Source of the DNA: Modestobacter italicus
GTDB lineage: Bacteria > Actinomycetota > Actinomycetes > Mycobacteriales > Geodermatophilaceae
Length of the DNA: 64,000 bases
Assembly (NCBI RefSeq): GCF_019799965.1
Contig: NZ_JABGCJ010000001.1
Location: 682,001 to 746,000 of the forward strand
Reading direction: 5' to 3'
This document shows positions 32,216-40,375 of the stretch, piece by piece (position 1 is the first letter of the stretch; each line of letters begins with the position of its first letter). The notes under the pieces were generated by a model. That model saw only the letters and a program-made list of their open reading frames with translations. It was not told where the DNA came from and did not search any database. The position numbers were made by a program, and so were the translations under genes.

Positions 32216-32256
32216 GCTCATCGGGGAGCGGGGCCCGCGACGAGCGGAGTGCGTCC

Positions 32257-33495
32257 ATGACCGCGGTCCAGACCGACCTGTCCGTGACCACCGACCCGGC
32301 CGAGGTGGGGCTGGACGCCGGCCGGCTGCAGCGGCTGGACCGCCGGCTGGCCCGCTACGTCGACGAGGGCCAGCTGCCCGGGTACCTGGTCACGGTCGCC
32401 CGGCACGGCCGGCTGGTGCACGTCGGCATCGGCGGGCAGCGCGACGTCGAGGCCGGCCGCCCGGTGACCGCCGACACCCGCTGGCGGATCTACTCGATGA
32501 CCAAGCCGGTCACCTCGGTCGCGGCGATGTCGCTGTACGAGGAGGGCGCCTTCGAGCTCACCGACCCGATCAGCCGCTGGCTGCCGGAGTTCGCCGACGC
32601 CCGGGTCTGGACCGCCGGCCCGGCGCAGAAGCCGGTCACCGTGCCGCTGATGGAGCCGATCCGGGTCTGGCACCTGCTCACCCACACCTCCGGGCTGACC
32701 TACGGCTTCCACCACGCCCACCCGGTCGACGGCGCGTACCGGCTGCGCGGGCACGAGTGGGGCACCCCGCCGGGCGCCGACTCGGCCGAGGTGGTGCGGC
32801 AGTTCGCCGAGCTGCCGCTGCTGTTCCAGCCCGGCAGCGAGTGGAACTACGGCGTCTCCACCGACGTCCTGGGCCGGCTGGTGGAGGTGGTCGCCGGCAA
32901 GCCGCTGGACGACGTCTTCGCCGAGCGGGTGTTCGGGCCGCTGGGCATGACCGAGACGTCGTTCGGCCTGCGCCCCGAGGACGACGTCGACTCCCTCGCC
33001 CAGCTCTACGGCCCCGGCGTCACCCAGCTGCCCGCCCCGTTCGCCCAGGCCGCGCACCGCAAGCCCGCCTTCCTCGCCGGCGGCGCCGGGCTGGTCTCCA
33101 CCGCCGGTGACTACCTGCGGTTCGTGGAGATGCTGCGGGCCGGCGGGGTCACGCCGTCCGGGGAGCGGGTGCTGGGCTCGCGGACGCTGGCGCACATGGT
33201 GCGCAACCACCTGCCCGGCGGCCTGGACCTGGAGACCGCCGGCCGGCCGCTGTACGCCGAGACCCCGCTGCGCGGCGTCGGCTTCGGGCTCGGCTTCTCC
33301 GTGGTGATCGACCCGGTGCGCTACGGCGGGGTGGCCAGCGTGGGCACCTACGGCTGGGGCGGGGCGGCGTCCACGGAGTTCTACGTCGACCCGGTCGAGG
33401 ACCTGACGGTCACCTTCTACACGCAGCTGCTGCCCTCCAGCACCACGCCGGTGCGCAACCACCTCCGCCCCCTGGTCCAGCAGGCCCTCGTGTGA
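32257..33495 (+). CDS. Beta-lactamase-family serine hydrolase
   Basis: A 412-aa class C beta-lactamase/esterase-fold enzyme. The nucleophile motif is SMTK (in WRIYSMTKPVTSVAA). The second motif is the Tyr in SEWNYGVSTD, and the KTG position is replaced by TYGWGGAAST. There is no signal peptide, so it is probably a cytoplasmic esterase or peptidase of the EstB/lovastatin-hydrolase-like group rather than a resistance beta-lactamase. A GGAG ribosome site lies about 8 nt before the ATG. It is followed by an inverted pair of REP-like palindromes. Confidence 0.85.
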   Translation: MTAVQTDLSVTTDPAEVGLDAGRLQRLDRRLARYVDEGQLPGYLVTVARHGRLVHVGIGGQRDVEAGRPVTADTRWRIYSMTKPVTSVAAMSLYEEGAFELTDPISRWLPEFADARVWTAGPAQKPVTVPLMEPIRVWHLLTHTSGLTYGFHHAHPVDGAYRLRGHEWGTPPGADSAEVVRQFAELPLLFQPGSEWNYGVSTDVLGRLVEVVAGKPLDDVFAERVFGPLGMTETSFGLRPEDDVDSLAQLYGPGVTQLPAPFAQAAHRKPAFLAGGAGLVSTAGDYLRFVEMLRAGGVTPSGERVLGSRTLAHMVRNHLPGGLDLETAGRPLYAETPLRGVGFGLGFSVVIDPVRYGGVASVGTYGWGGAASTEFYVDPVEDLTVTFYTQLLPSSTTPVRNHLRPLVQQALV

Positions 33496-33497
33496 AT

Positions 33498-33560
33498 GAC
33501 CGGCCATGTTCGCCAACATGGCCGCCCGGGGAGCGGCCATGTTGGCGAACATGGCCGGTC
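33498..33560. repeat. Inverted pair of REP-like palindromes (BIME-like)
   Basis: Two 28-nt units (33498-33525 and 33533-33560) are exact reverse complements of each other, separated by 7 nt. Each unit is itself a hairpin with core GGCCATGTT / AACATGGCC. The block lies between the serine hydrolase stop and the acetamidase ribosome site. Confidence 0.8.
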
Positions 33561-33575
33561 TTGGAGGATGTCGGC

Positions 33576-34526
33576 ATGGAGCCGAGCCACGTCCTGCTGC
33601 CCGACGAGCGCACCCTGCACGGGCACTGGGACCCCGCGCTCCCCCCGGCGCTGACCGTCGAGCCGGGGACGACGGTGCGCATCGGCACCCTGGACTCCGG
33701 CTGGTGGACCGGCGCGCACACCGACGAGCACGGCCTGGACATGGTCGGCCGCCCCCGCCACCCGGTGCACGACCCTGCCTACGGCCACGCGCTGACCGGC
33801 CCTGTCGCGGTCGCCGGCGCGCAGCCCGGTCAGGTGCTCAGCGTGCGGATCGACGACGTCGTCCCCGCCGCGTTCGGGACGACGTACGTCGGCCTGCGCT
33901 CGACCCCGCTCAACGAGCGGCTGGGGGTGACCGCCGAGCCGGTGGTGCACAGCTGGCGCCTCGACCCGGTCGCCGGGATCGGCCGCAACCAGGCCGGGCA
34001 CTCGGTGGCGCTGCGGCCGTTCCTCGGCGTGATGGGGGTGCCGCCGGCCGAGCCGGGTGAGCACTCCACCATCCCGCCCTACTGGCACGGCGGGAACATC
34101 GACTGCCGCGAGCTGGTCGCCGGCGCGACGCTGTACCTGCCGGTGACCGTGCCCGGCGGGCTGCTGTCGGTGGGCGACGGGCACGCCGCGCAGGGCGACG
34201 GTGAGGTCGGCGGGACGGCGATCGAGTGCCCGATGGACGCCGTCGACCTGACCCTGGACGTGCTGCCCGACCTCTTCGGCGCTCCGCTCACGACGCCCGT
34301 CGCGAGGACCCCGGCCGGCTGGGTGACCATGGGCGTCGCCGACGACCTGGACGAGGCGATGGCGATCGCGCTGGACGCGATGCTCGACGTCATGGCCGCG
34401 CTGCACGGCATCGGCCGCTCCGACGCGCTCGCCCTGGCCAGCGTGGTGGTCGACCTGCGGGTCACCCAGGTCGTCAACCAGGTGGTCGGCGTGCACGCCG
34501 TCCTCCCCTGGGGCGCCGTCCGCTGA
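33576..34526 (+). CDS. Acetamidase/formamidase-family amidohydrolase
   Basis: A 316-aa FmdA/AmdA-type enzyme that releases ammonia from short amides. Signature segments are HGHWDPALPPALTVEPGTTVRI near the N-terminus, PPYWHGGNIDCRELVAGATLYLPV, and GLLSVGDGHAAQGDGEVGGTAIE (metal/active-site region). The ATG at 33576 has GGAGG at about 8 nt. It does not cluster with amide transporters. A REP-like palindrome lies between it and the convergent DinB gene. Confidence 0.88.
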   Translation: MEPSHVLLPDERTLHGHWDPALPPALTVEPGTTVRIGTLDSGWWTGAHTDEHGLDMVGRPRHPVHDPAYGHALTGPVAVAGAQPGQVLSVRIDDVVPAAFGTTYVGLRSTPLNERLGVTAEPVVHSWRLDPVAGIGRNQAGHSVALRPFLGVMGVPPAEPGEHSTIPPYWHGGNIDCRELVAGATLYLPVTVPGGLLSVGDGHAAQGDGEVGGTAIECPMDAVDLTLDVLPDLFGAPLTTPVARTPAGWVTMGVADDLDEAMAIALDAMLDVMAALHGIGRSDALALASVVVDLRVTQVVNQVVGVHAVLPWGAVR

Positions 34527-34532
34527 CGACGT

Positions 34533-34558
34533 CCGGCCGTGTTGGCGGACACGGCCGG
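34533..34558. repeat. REP-like palindrome, GTG variant
   Basis: Arms CCGGCCGTGT / ACACGGCCGG (10 bp) around TGGCGG lie between convergent stops. Both arms carry the compensatory change relative to the ATG-type core, so pairing is kept. Confidence 0.65.
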
Positions 34559-34562
34559 GCAG

Positions 34563-35108
34563 CTACTCGCCGGTGACGCCGTCGATGCGCTCGCGGAGCA
34601 GGTCGGCGTGGCCGTTGTGCCGGGCGTACTCCTCGATCATGTGCAGCTGCACCCAGCGCAGTGACACCCGCTCGCCGTGCCGCAGGCCGGCGCCGACGTC
34701 GTCCAGCGAGGCGAAGCCCGCGGCGATCTCCCGGGCGGCCGCCACCTCGGCGGTCCACGCGGCGAGCTCGGCGGGGACGGCGGTCGCCGGGTCGTCGCCG
34801 GGCCGGCCGATCGCGTCGAAGTCGCCGTCCGGGTCGTCGTCGCTCCAGTAGAGGGCCGGGGCGTCACCGGCGCCGCCCAACACGCGCCGGTACCACGAGC
34901 GCTCGACGTCGGTCATGTGCCGCAGCAGCCCGCGCAGGCTCAGCGAGGACGGCGGCACCGACCGCTCACCCAGCTGCTCCGGCGTCAGGCCGGCGCACTT
35001 GGTCAGCAGGGTGGCCCGGTGCAGGTCCAGCCAGGCGTCCAGGGCGGCGCGCTCGCCGTCCCGGAACGGCGGGTCGTCGCGGGGCGGGGCGGGCGGGAAC
35101 ACAGTCAC
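34563..35108 (-). CDS. DinB/DUF664-family protein (mycothiol-dependent-type fold)
   Basis: A 181-aa four-helix-bundle protein. The metal-site histidines are in LLRHMTDVERSWYRR and in LHMIEEYARHNGHADLLRE, where HxxxH is placed as in DinB/YfiT proteins. Actinobacterial relatives include mycothiol S-transferases, so detoxification is plausible, but the substrate is unknown. GTG start at 35108, 6 nt after CAGACT (possible leaderless). Confidence 0.85.
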   Translation of the reverse strand: MTVFPPAPPRDDPPFRDGERAALDAWLDLHRATLLTKCAGLTPEQLGERSVPPSSLSLRGLLRHMTDVERSWYRRVLGGAGDAPALYWSDDDPDGDFDAIGRPGDDPATAVPAELAAWTAEVAAAREIAAGFASLDDVGAGLRHGERVSLRWVQLHMIEEYARHNGHADLLRERIDGVTGE

Positions 35109-35160
35109 CCGGCCAGTCTGTCGGGTCCACCGGCCGCCGAGCGGGACCGCCGTCCCGGCC

Positions 35161-36093
35161 TCACAGCAGGGACAGCCCCAGCTGCTCGCTGAGCAGGTGC
35201 AGCGCTGCCCGGCCGGCCCGGGAGTTGCCTGCCCGGTCCAGTGGCGGGGACCAGGCGCAGACGCCGAACCGGTTGGGCACGTCGCCCATCACCGCGCCGG
35301 CCACCCCGCTCTTGCACGGGAAGCCCACGTCGTAGGCGAACTGCCCGGCCGCGTCGTAGGTGCCGCAGGTCAGCATCACGGCGCTGACCCGCCGGGCCAG
35401 CGGCTCGCTGAGCACCCGGTCGCCGGTGCGTGGGTCCACCCCGTCGTGGGCCAGGAACCGGGCGGCCCGGGCCAGCTGCCGGGTGGTCACGGTGAGCGCG
35501 CACAGCTGCGCGTAGGCGTCCACCACCTCGGCCACCGGGTGGGTGAAGTTGTCGAAGGAGCTCATCAGGTGGCCCATCGCCGTGTTCATGTCGGCGCCGG
35601 TGCGCTCCTCCTCCAGCACCTCGGGATCGGGCTCGAGCCGCTCGCCGACCAGCTCGGACAGCAGGTCGGTGACCTCCTCCACCGCCGCCTCCGGCGATCC
35701 GGCGGCGCCCACCAGCACGTCGCACACGACCACCGCGCCGGCGTTGATGAACGGGTTGCGGGGCACGCCGTGCTCGCGCTCGAGCTGGACCAGGGAGTCG
35801 AAGGGGTCTCCCGACGGCTCACGGCCGACCCGCTGGAAGACGTCCTCGCCGACCAGTCGCAGCGCGGCGGTCAGCGTGAACACCTTGACCACGCTCTGCA
35901 CCGGGAAGCCGACGTCGGCGTCGCCGGCGACGTGCTCGGTGCCGTCGAGCTCGCACAGGGCCAGCGCGAACCGCTCGGGGCCGGCCCCGGGCTGGGCGAC
36001 CTCGTCGTCCTCGGCGAGCGGCCGCGCCTCGGCGGCCACCCGGTCGAGGACGTCGGTCAGGTCGTCGGGCACGTCGGCGGGGGTCGTGGACAC
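35161..36093 (-). CDS. glsA: Glutaminase A
   Basis: A 310-aa serine-dependent glutaminase that converts L-glutamine to glutamate and ammonia. The nucleophile/base pair is in FPVQSVVKVFTL (SxxK). Downstream are FINAGAVVV, ADMNTAMGHLM and the Tyr-containing CGTYDAAGQFAYDVGFPCKSGVAGA region, all diagnostic. There is no STAS or ankyrin extension. GTG start at 36093. It is divergent from the FolP2-like gene by only 48 bp. Confidence 0.92.
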   Translation of the reverse strand: MSTTPADVPDDLTDVLDRVAAEARPLAEDDEVAQPGAGPERFALALCELDGTEHVAGDADVGFPVQSVVKVFTLTAALRLVGEDVFQRVGREPSGDPFDSLVQLEREHGVPRNPFINAGAVVVCDVLVGAAGSPEAAVEEVTDLLSELVGERLEPDPEVLEEERTGADMNTAMGHLMSSFDNFTHPVAEVVDAYAQLCALTVTTRQLARAARFLAHDGVDPRTGDRVLSEPLARRVSAVMLTCGTYDAAGQFAYDVGFPCKSGVAGAVMGDVPNRFGVCAWSPPLDRAGNSRAGRAALHLLSEQLGLSLL

Positions 36094-36141
36094 CCCCGGA
36101 CGGTGTCACGGTGCGCGCGACCGGGCTGGTTGAGTGGGCCC

Positions 36142-37002
36142 GTGCTGCGCATCGGCTCCCTCGACGTGCCGGACGGCGGGCTGGTCGTGATGGCCATCGT
36201 CAACCGGACCCCCGACTCGTTCTACGACCGCGGCTCCACCTACGAGCTGGACGCGGCGCTGGCCCGGGTCGAGCGGGTGGTGGCCGAGGGCGCGGACATG
36301 GTGGACGTCGGCGGCGTGAAGGCCGCCCCGGGCGCGGAGGTCGACCCCGCCGAGGAGATCCGCCGCACCGTGGACCTGGTCGCGGCGATCCGCACGGCGC
36401 ACCCGGACCTGCCCATCTCCATCGACACGTACCGCGCCGAGGTCGGCCGGGAGGCGCTGGCCGCCGGCGCCGACGTGGTCAACGACGCGTGGGGCGGGGT
36501 CGACCCGGAGCTGGCGCACGTCGCCGCCGAGGCCGGGGCCGGGATCGTCTGCACCCACGCCGGCGGGCTGCCGCCGCGCACCCGGCCGCACCGGGTCACC
36601 TACGACGACGTGGTCGCCGACATCGTGCGGCGGACGACGGCGCTGGCCGAGGCCGCCGTCGCCGCGGGCGTGGACCCGGAGCGGGTGCTGATCGACCCCG
36701 GGCACGACTTCGGCAAGAACACCCGGCACTCGCTGGAGGCGACCCGGCGGCTGGACGAGCTGGTCGCCACCGGGTGGCCGGTGCTGGTGGCGCTGTCGAA
36801 CAAGGACTTCGTCGGGGAGACCCTCGACGTCCCGGTCGACGCCCGGCTGACCGGCACCCTGGCCGCGACCGCGGTGAGCGCCTGGCTGGGCGCCCGGGTG
36901 TTCCGCGCGCACGACGTGGCGGCGACCAGGCAGACGCTGGACATGGTGGCCTCCATCCGCGGCGACCGGCCACCGGCCCGCACCACCCGCGGCCTCGCCT
37001 GA
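36142..37002 (+). CDS. FolP2-like dihydropteroate synthase homologue
   Basis: A 286-aa TIM barrel of the DHPS family. It keeps VNRTPDSFYDRGSTYE, IDTYRAEV, VNDAWGG, LIDPGHDFGKN and the terminal VFRAHDVAATRQTL. The loop that in true DHPS reads GGESTRPG is here VDVGGVKAAPGAEV, lacking the Ser-Thr-Arg. The mycobacterial paralogue FolP2, reported not to have DHPS activity, shows the same change as I recall. This is therefore probably not the folate enzyme or sulfonamide target. GTG start at 36142. A structured repeat begins 1 nt after its stop. Confidence 0.8.
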   Translation: MLRIGSLDVPDGGLVVMAIVNRTPDSFYDRGSTYELDAALARVERVVAEGADMVDVGGVKAAPGAEVDPAEEIRRTVDLVAAIRTAHPDLPISIDTYRAEVGREALAAGADVVNDAWGGVDPELAHVAAEAGAGIVCTHAGGLPPRTRPHRVTYDDVVADIVRRTTALAEAAVAAGVDPERVLIDPGHDFGKNTRHSLEATRRLDELVATGWPVLVALSNKDFVGETLDVPVDARLTGTLAATAVSAWLGARVFRAHDVAATRQTLDMVASIRGDRPPARTTRGLA

Positions 37003-37003
37003 G

Positions 37004-37061
37004 GAAGGGGCCTCCCCGCCCCCACCCCTCGCGGGCTCGGCGCGGCCCCTGCCGGGAGGCC
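37004..37061 (+). repeat. Stop-adjacent structured element, copy B
   Basis: It begins GAAGGGGCC 1 nt after the FolP2-like TGA and is 58 nt long. Outer arms GGCCTCCC / GGGAGGCC are perfect but different from the other copies. Confidence 0.7.
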
Positions 37062-37086
37062 GGAGGGTCGGACGGCCCCGCGGCGA

Positions 37087-37092
37087 TAGGTT
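37087..37092 (+). promoter_or_regulatory. -10 hexamer for the leaderless thioesterase gene
   Basis: TAGGTT lies 7 nt before the ATG at 37100. Confidence 0.5.
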
Positions 37093-37099
37093 GCCCGGC

Positions 37100-37525
37100 A
37101 TGGCCGCCACCGGGTTCCTCACCGCAGACGAGCTCAACGCGATCCTGCCGGGCACGTTGCCCGGACTGCTGGGGATCGTCGTCGACACCCACGAGCCGGG
37201 CCGGCTGACCTCACACCTGGACGTCCGACCCGAGCTGCTCGCGCCCAACGGGTACCTGCACGCCGGCACCGTGGTCACCCTCGCCGACACCAGCTGCGGC
37301 CTGCCCACCCGGGCACTGCTGCCGGAGGGGTCGACCGGCTTCACCACCATCGAGCTGAAGAGCAACCACCTGGGCACCGCCCGGGAGGGTCGGATCTCCG
37401 CCGTCGCCACGAACGTGCACGCCGGCCGGACGACGCAGGTCTGGGACGCCGTGGTGACCGCCGAGGCCACCGGGAAGACGCTGGCGCTCTTCCGCTGCAC
37501 CCAGTCGGTGCTCTGGCCGCGCTGA
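37100..37525 (+). CDS. PaaI-type hotdog thioesterase
   Basis: A 141-aa acyl-CoA thioesterase of the PaaI/4HBT group. The motif LLAPNGYLHAGTVVTLADTSCG contains the Asn and His-Gly-Gly-like turn of the active site, followed by FTTIELKSNHLGTAREG. The likely substrate is an aromatic or medium-chain acyl-CoA. It precedes an AMP-binding acyl-CoA ligase on the same strand, so the two may balance one acyl-CoA pool, although a terminator lies between them. Confidence 0.85.
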   Translation: MAATGFLTADELNAILPGTLPGLLGIVVDTHEPGRLTSHLDVRPELLAPNGYLHAGTVVTLADTSCGLPTRALLPEGSTGFTTIELKSNHLGTAREGRISAVATNVHAGRTTQVWDAVVTAEATGKTLALFRCTQSVLWPR

Positions 37526-37529
37526 CCCT

Positions 37530-37555
37530 CCCGGGCTACCGGCGGGTAGCCCGGG
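37530..37555 (+). terminator. Thioesterase terminator
   Basis: A perfect 11-bp stem CCCGGGCTACC / GGTAGCCCGGG with a 4-nt loop lies 4 nt after the stop. Confidence 0.75.
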
Positions 37556-37617
37556 TGTGGCGCACGACACGCCGAGTGTGAGACTGGCGTCACCGCACCT
37601 GAGTCGAGGAGGACCCC

Positions 37618-39213
37618 GTGCCGCTGGCCAGCCGCTATCCCGATGTCGAGATCCCGGAGCTGTCCGTCCCGCAGTTCGTGCTGGCGGGCGCCGGCGAACG
37701 CGCCGACCGCCCTGCCCTGATCGACGGCCTCTCCGGCGAGACGATCACCCACGGTGAACTCGCCTTCTACGTCGAGCGCGTCGCCGCCGCCCTGCATGCC
37801 CGCGGCCTGCGCAAGGGCGACGTCGTCGCCGTGTTCAGCCCGAACACCATCTGGTACCCGGTGGTCTTCCACGGCATCGCCGCGGCCGGCTGCGTGATCA
37901 GCCCGGTCAACGCGCTGTACACGCCGGAGGAGATCGCCTTCCAGCTGAAGGACTCCGGCGCCAAGGTGCTGGTCACCGTCTCCCCGTTCCTGGACCGGGC
38001 GCTGGCCGCGACCGAGAAGTCGCCGGTCGACGAGGTCATCGTGATGGACGGCGCCGAGGGCCACCCCTCGCTGCGCGACCTGATCACCGCCGACGCCCCC
38101 GCCGTGCAGGTGGACATCGACCCGGCGAACGACCTGATCACGCTCCCGTACTCCAGCGGCACCACCGGGCTGCCCAAGGGCGTCATGCTCACCCACCGCA
38201 ACCTGGTGGCCAACGTGTCCCAGTCGCGCCCGCTGGCCGGGGTGGACGAGGGCAACGAGCGGATCATCGCCGTCCTGCCGTTCTTCCACATCTACGGCCT
38301 GACCGTGCTGATGAACCAGGGCCTGCAGTGGGGCGGCGCCGTCGTCACCCTGCCCCGGTTCGACCTGGAGCAGTTCCTGCGCACCATCCAGGACCACAAG
38401 ATCACCCGGGCGTTCGTCGCCCCGCCGATCGTGCTGGCGCTGGCCAAGCACCCGATGGTCGACCAGTTCGACCTGTCGTCGCTGCGCAGCATCACCTCCG
38501 GCGCCGCCCCGCTGGACGAGTCGCTGGCCCAGGCCGCGCAGGACCGGCTGCGCAAGGGCGCGAGCGAGGGGGTCAGCGTCGGGCAGGGCTACGGCATGAC
38601 CGAGCTGTCGCCGGTCTCGCACACCACCCCCGAGGTCGGCCTGGAGCCGGCCGGCGCCGGCCCCACCCCGAAGGGCACGGTCGGCTACGCGCTGCCCAAC
38701 ACCGAGTGCCGGCTCGTCGACCCGGCCACCGGCGAGGACGCCGCCCCCGGCGAGCGCGGCGAGCTGTGGGTGCGCGGGCCGCAGGTGATGAAGGGCTACC
38801 TGAACAACCCGCAGGCCACCGCCGAGACCCTGGACGCCGAGGGCTGGCTGCACACCGGCGACGTGGCGATCGTGGACGACGAGGGCCGCTACACCGTCGT
38901 CGACCGGGTCAAGGAGCTGATCAAGTACAAGGGCTACCAGGTGGCGCCGGCCGAGCTTGAGGCCGTGCTGCTGAACAACCCGCAGATCGCCGACGCCGCG
39001 GTGATCGGCGTGCTGGACAAGGAGAGCGGCGAGGAGCTGCCCAAGGCCTTCGTCGTCCGGGCGCCGGGCTCGGAGATCAGCGAGGACGAGATCAAGGCCT
39101 ACATGGCCGAGCACGTCGCCCCGCACAAGAAGATCCGGCTGGTCGAGTTCATCGAGCAGGTGCCCAAGTCGATGGCCGGCAAGATCCTCCGCAAGGACCT
39201 CAAGAACCGCTGA
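37618..39213 (+). CDS. AMP-binding acyl-CoA ligase (4-coumarate/long-chain type)
   Basis: A 531-aa ANL-superfamily ligase: acid + ATP + CoA to acyl-CoA via an acyl-adenylate. The P-loop is LPYSSGTTGLPKGVMLTH. Also present are GYGMTELSPVSH, WLHTGDVAIVDDEG, VDRVKELIKYKGYQVAPAEL and the catalytic Lys in MAGKILRKDL. The A8/A10 layout and length resemble plant-type 4CL more than FadD. The acid is unknown. GTG start with GAGGAGG upstream. It ends in a very stable hairpin. Confidence 0.9.
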   Translation: MPLASRYPDVEIPELSVPQFVLAGAGERADRPALIDGLSGETITHGELAFYVERVAAALHARGLRKGDVVAVFSPNTIWYPVVFHGIAAAGCVISPVNALYTPEEIAFQLKDSGAKVLVTVSPFLDRALAATEKSPVDEVIVMDGAEGHPSLRDLITADAPAVQVDIDPANDLITLPYSSGTTGLPKGVMLTHRNLVANVSQSRPLAGVDEGNERIIAVLPFFHIYGLTVLMNQGLQWGGAVVTLPRFDLEQFLRTIQDHKITRAFVAPPIVLALAKHPMVDQFDLSSLRSITSGAAPLDESLAQAAQDRLRKGASEGVSVGQGYGMTELSPVSHTTPEVGLEPAGAGPTPKGTVGYALPNTECRLVDPATGEDAAPGERGELWVRGPQVMKGYLNNPQATAETLDAEGWLHTGDVAIVDDEGRYTVVDRVKELIKYKGYQVAPAELEAVLLNNPQIADAAVIGVLDKESGEELPKAFVVRAPGSEISEDEIKAYMAEHVAPHKKIRLVEFIEQVPKSMAGKILRKDLKNR

Positions 39214-39220
39214 CCGCGCG

Positions 39221-39279
39221 CGACGGTCATGGCGCCGGGGCGGCACGCAGCGTGCCGCCCCGGCGTTCCATGATCGTCG
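39221..39279 (+). terminator. Extended terminator hairpin after the acyl-CoA ligase
   Basis: An inner perfect 14-bp stem (39233-39246/39252-39265) is continued by an outer 12-bp stem with one mismatch across a 2-nt bulge, about 26 bp in all. Confidence 0.8.
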
Positions 39280-39301
39280 CGTCGTGCCCTCGGGGCGGGC
39301 C

Positions 39302-39307
39302 TAGGGT
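39302..39307 (+). promoter_or_regulatory. -10 hexamer for the leaderless quinone oxidoreductase gene
   Basis: TAGGGT lies 6 nt before the ATG at 39314. Confidence 0.5.
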
Positions 39308-39313
39308 CGGGGC

Positions 39314-40303
39314 ATGCGTGCGGTGACGATCGACTCCCCTGGTGGGCCCGAGGTCCTCGGCTGGGGCGAGGTCCCCGACCCGGTGTGCGCGCCCGGCGAG
39401 GTGCTGGTGGACGTCGCCGCGGCCGCGGTGAACCGGGCCGACCTGCTCCAGCGGCAGGGGCACTACCCGCCGCCGCCCGGCGCCAGCGAGGTGCTCGGCC
39501 TGGAGTGCAGCGGCGTGATCAGCGAGGTCGGCGAGGGCGTCACCGGCTGGTCGGTGGGCGACGAGGTGTGCGCCCTGCTGTCCGGTGGCGGGTACGCCGA
39601 GCGGGTCGCCGTCCCGGCTGGTCAGCTGCTCCCCCGCCCCGCCGGCGTCGAGCTGGCCACCGCGGCGGCGCTGCCGGAGGTCGTCTGCACCGTCTGGTCC
39701 AACGTGTTCATGCTCGCCGGGCTGCGCGCCGGTGAGGTGTTCCTGGTGCACGGCGGCGGCAGCGGGATCGGCACCATGGCCGTCCAGCTCGCCGTGCGGG
39801 CCGGCGCCCGGGTGGCGGTGACCGCCGGCAGCCCGGAGAAGCTGGCGTTCTGCCGCGAGCTGGGCGCCGAGATCCTGGTCGACTACCGGGAGCAGGACTT
39901 CGTGGAGGTGGTGCGCGAGGCCACCGACGGGCATGGCGCCGACGTCGTCCTGGACATCATCGGGGCCAAGTACCTGGCCCGGAACGTCGACGTGCTGGCG
40001 ACCGGCGGCCGGCTGGTCGGCATCGGCATGCAGGGCGGCACCAAGGCCGAGATCGACCTCGGGAAGCTGATGCGCAAGCGGGCTTCCGTGGCCGCCACCA
40101 CCCTGCGCTCCCGCCCGGCGACCGGCCCCGGCGGCAAGGCCGAGATCGTCGCCGCCGTCCGGCACGACGTGTGGCCCGACGTCGAGCGCGGCGTCATCCG
40201 CCCGATCGTCGACCGCCGGCTGCCGATGTCCCGCGCTGCCGAGGCGCACACCCTGCTGGAGTCCAGCGGCGCCATCGGCAAGGTCCTCCTCGTCCCCGCG
40301 TGA
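39314..40303 (+). CDS. NAD(P)H-quinone oxidoreductase (PIG3/zeta-crystallin type)
   Basis: A 329-aa medium-chain reductase without zinc ligands. It opens MRAVTIDSPGGPEVLGWGEV and has the quinone-reductase core NRADLLQRQGHYPPPPGAS. The NADPH site VHGGGSGIGTMAVQL is followed by VTAGSPEKLAFCRELGA. It catalyses one- or two-electron reduction of quinones. A homologue (Rv3777) lies next to the class V aminotransferase and proteasome activator genes in M. tuberculosis, the same order as here. A structured repeat lies between this gene's stop and the convergent gene. Confidence 0.88.
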   Translation: MRAVTIDSPGGPEVLGWGEVPDPVCAPGEVLVDVAAAAVNRADLLQRQGHYPPPPGASEVLGLECSGVISEVGEGVTGWSVGDEVCALLSGGGYAERVAVPAGQLLPRPAGVELATAAALPEVVCTVWSNVFMLAGLRAGEVFLVHGGGSGIGTMAVQLAVRAGARVAVTAGSPEKLAFCRELGAEILVDYREQDFVEVVREATDGHGADVVLDIIGAKYLARNVDVLATGGRLVGIGMQGGTKAEIDLGKLMRKRASVAATTLRSRPATGPGGKAEIVAAVRHDVWPDVERGVIRPIVDRRLPMSRAAEAHTLLESSGAIGKVLLVPA

Positions 40304-40314
40304 CGTGCTGGAAC

Positions 40315-40373
40315 GGCCTGGCTGCAGGGGCCCGCGGCGAGCCTGCGAGTCGTGGGGGGCAGTCAGGTCCTTC
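40315..40373 (-). repeat. Stop-adjacent structured element, copy D
   Basis: On the minus strand it begins GAAGGACC 2 nt after the class V aminotransferase TGA and is 59 nt long. Outer arms CCTGACTGC / GCAGCCAGG have one mismatch. Confidence 0.75.
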
Positions 40374-40375
40374 GA

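Noticed and set aside
32257-33495. Antibiotic-resistance beta-lactamase
   Set aside because: It has the SxxK fold motif but no signal peptide and no KTG motif. A cytoplasmic esterase/peptidase is more likely.
36142-37002. Sulfonamide-target folP
   Set aside because: The conserved Ser-Thr-Arg of the substrate loop is missing, so a true DHPS role is doubtful.
36106-39246. A 1046-codon open frame on the minus strand
   Set aside because: It is the antisense shadow of the FolP2-like, thioesterase and acyl-CoA ligase genes. Long antisense frames are normal at this G+C content, and its product is Arg/Gly/His-rich with no motif.
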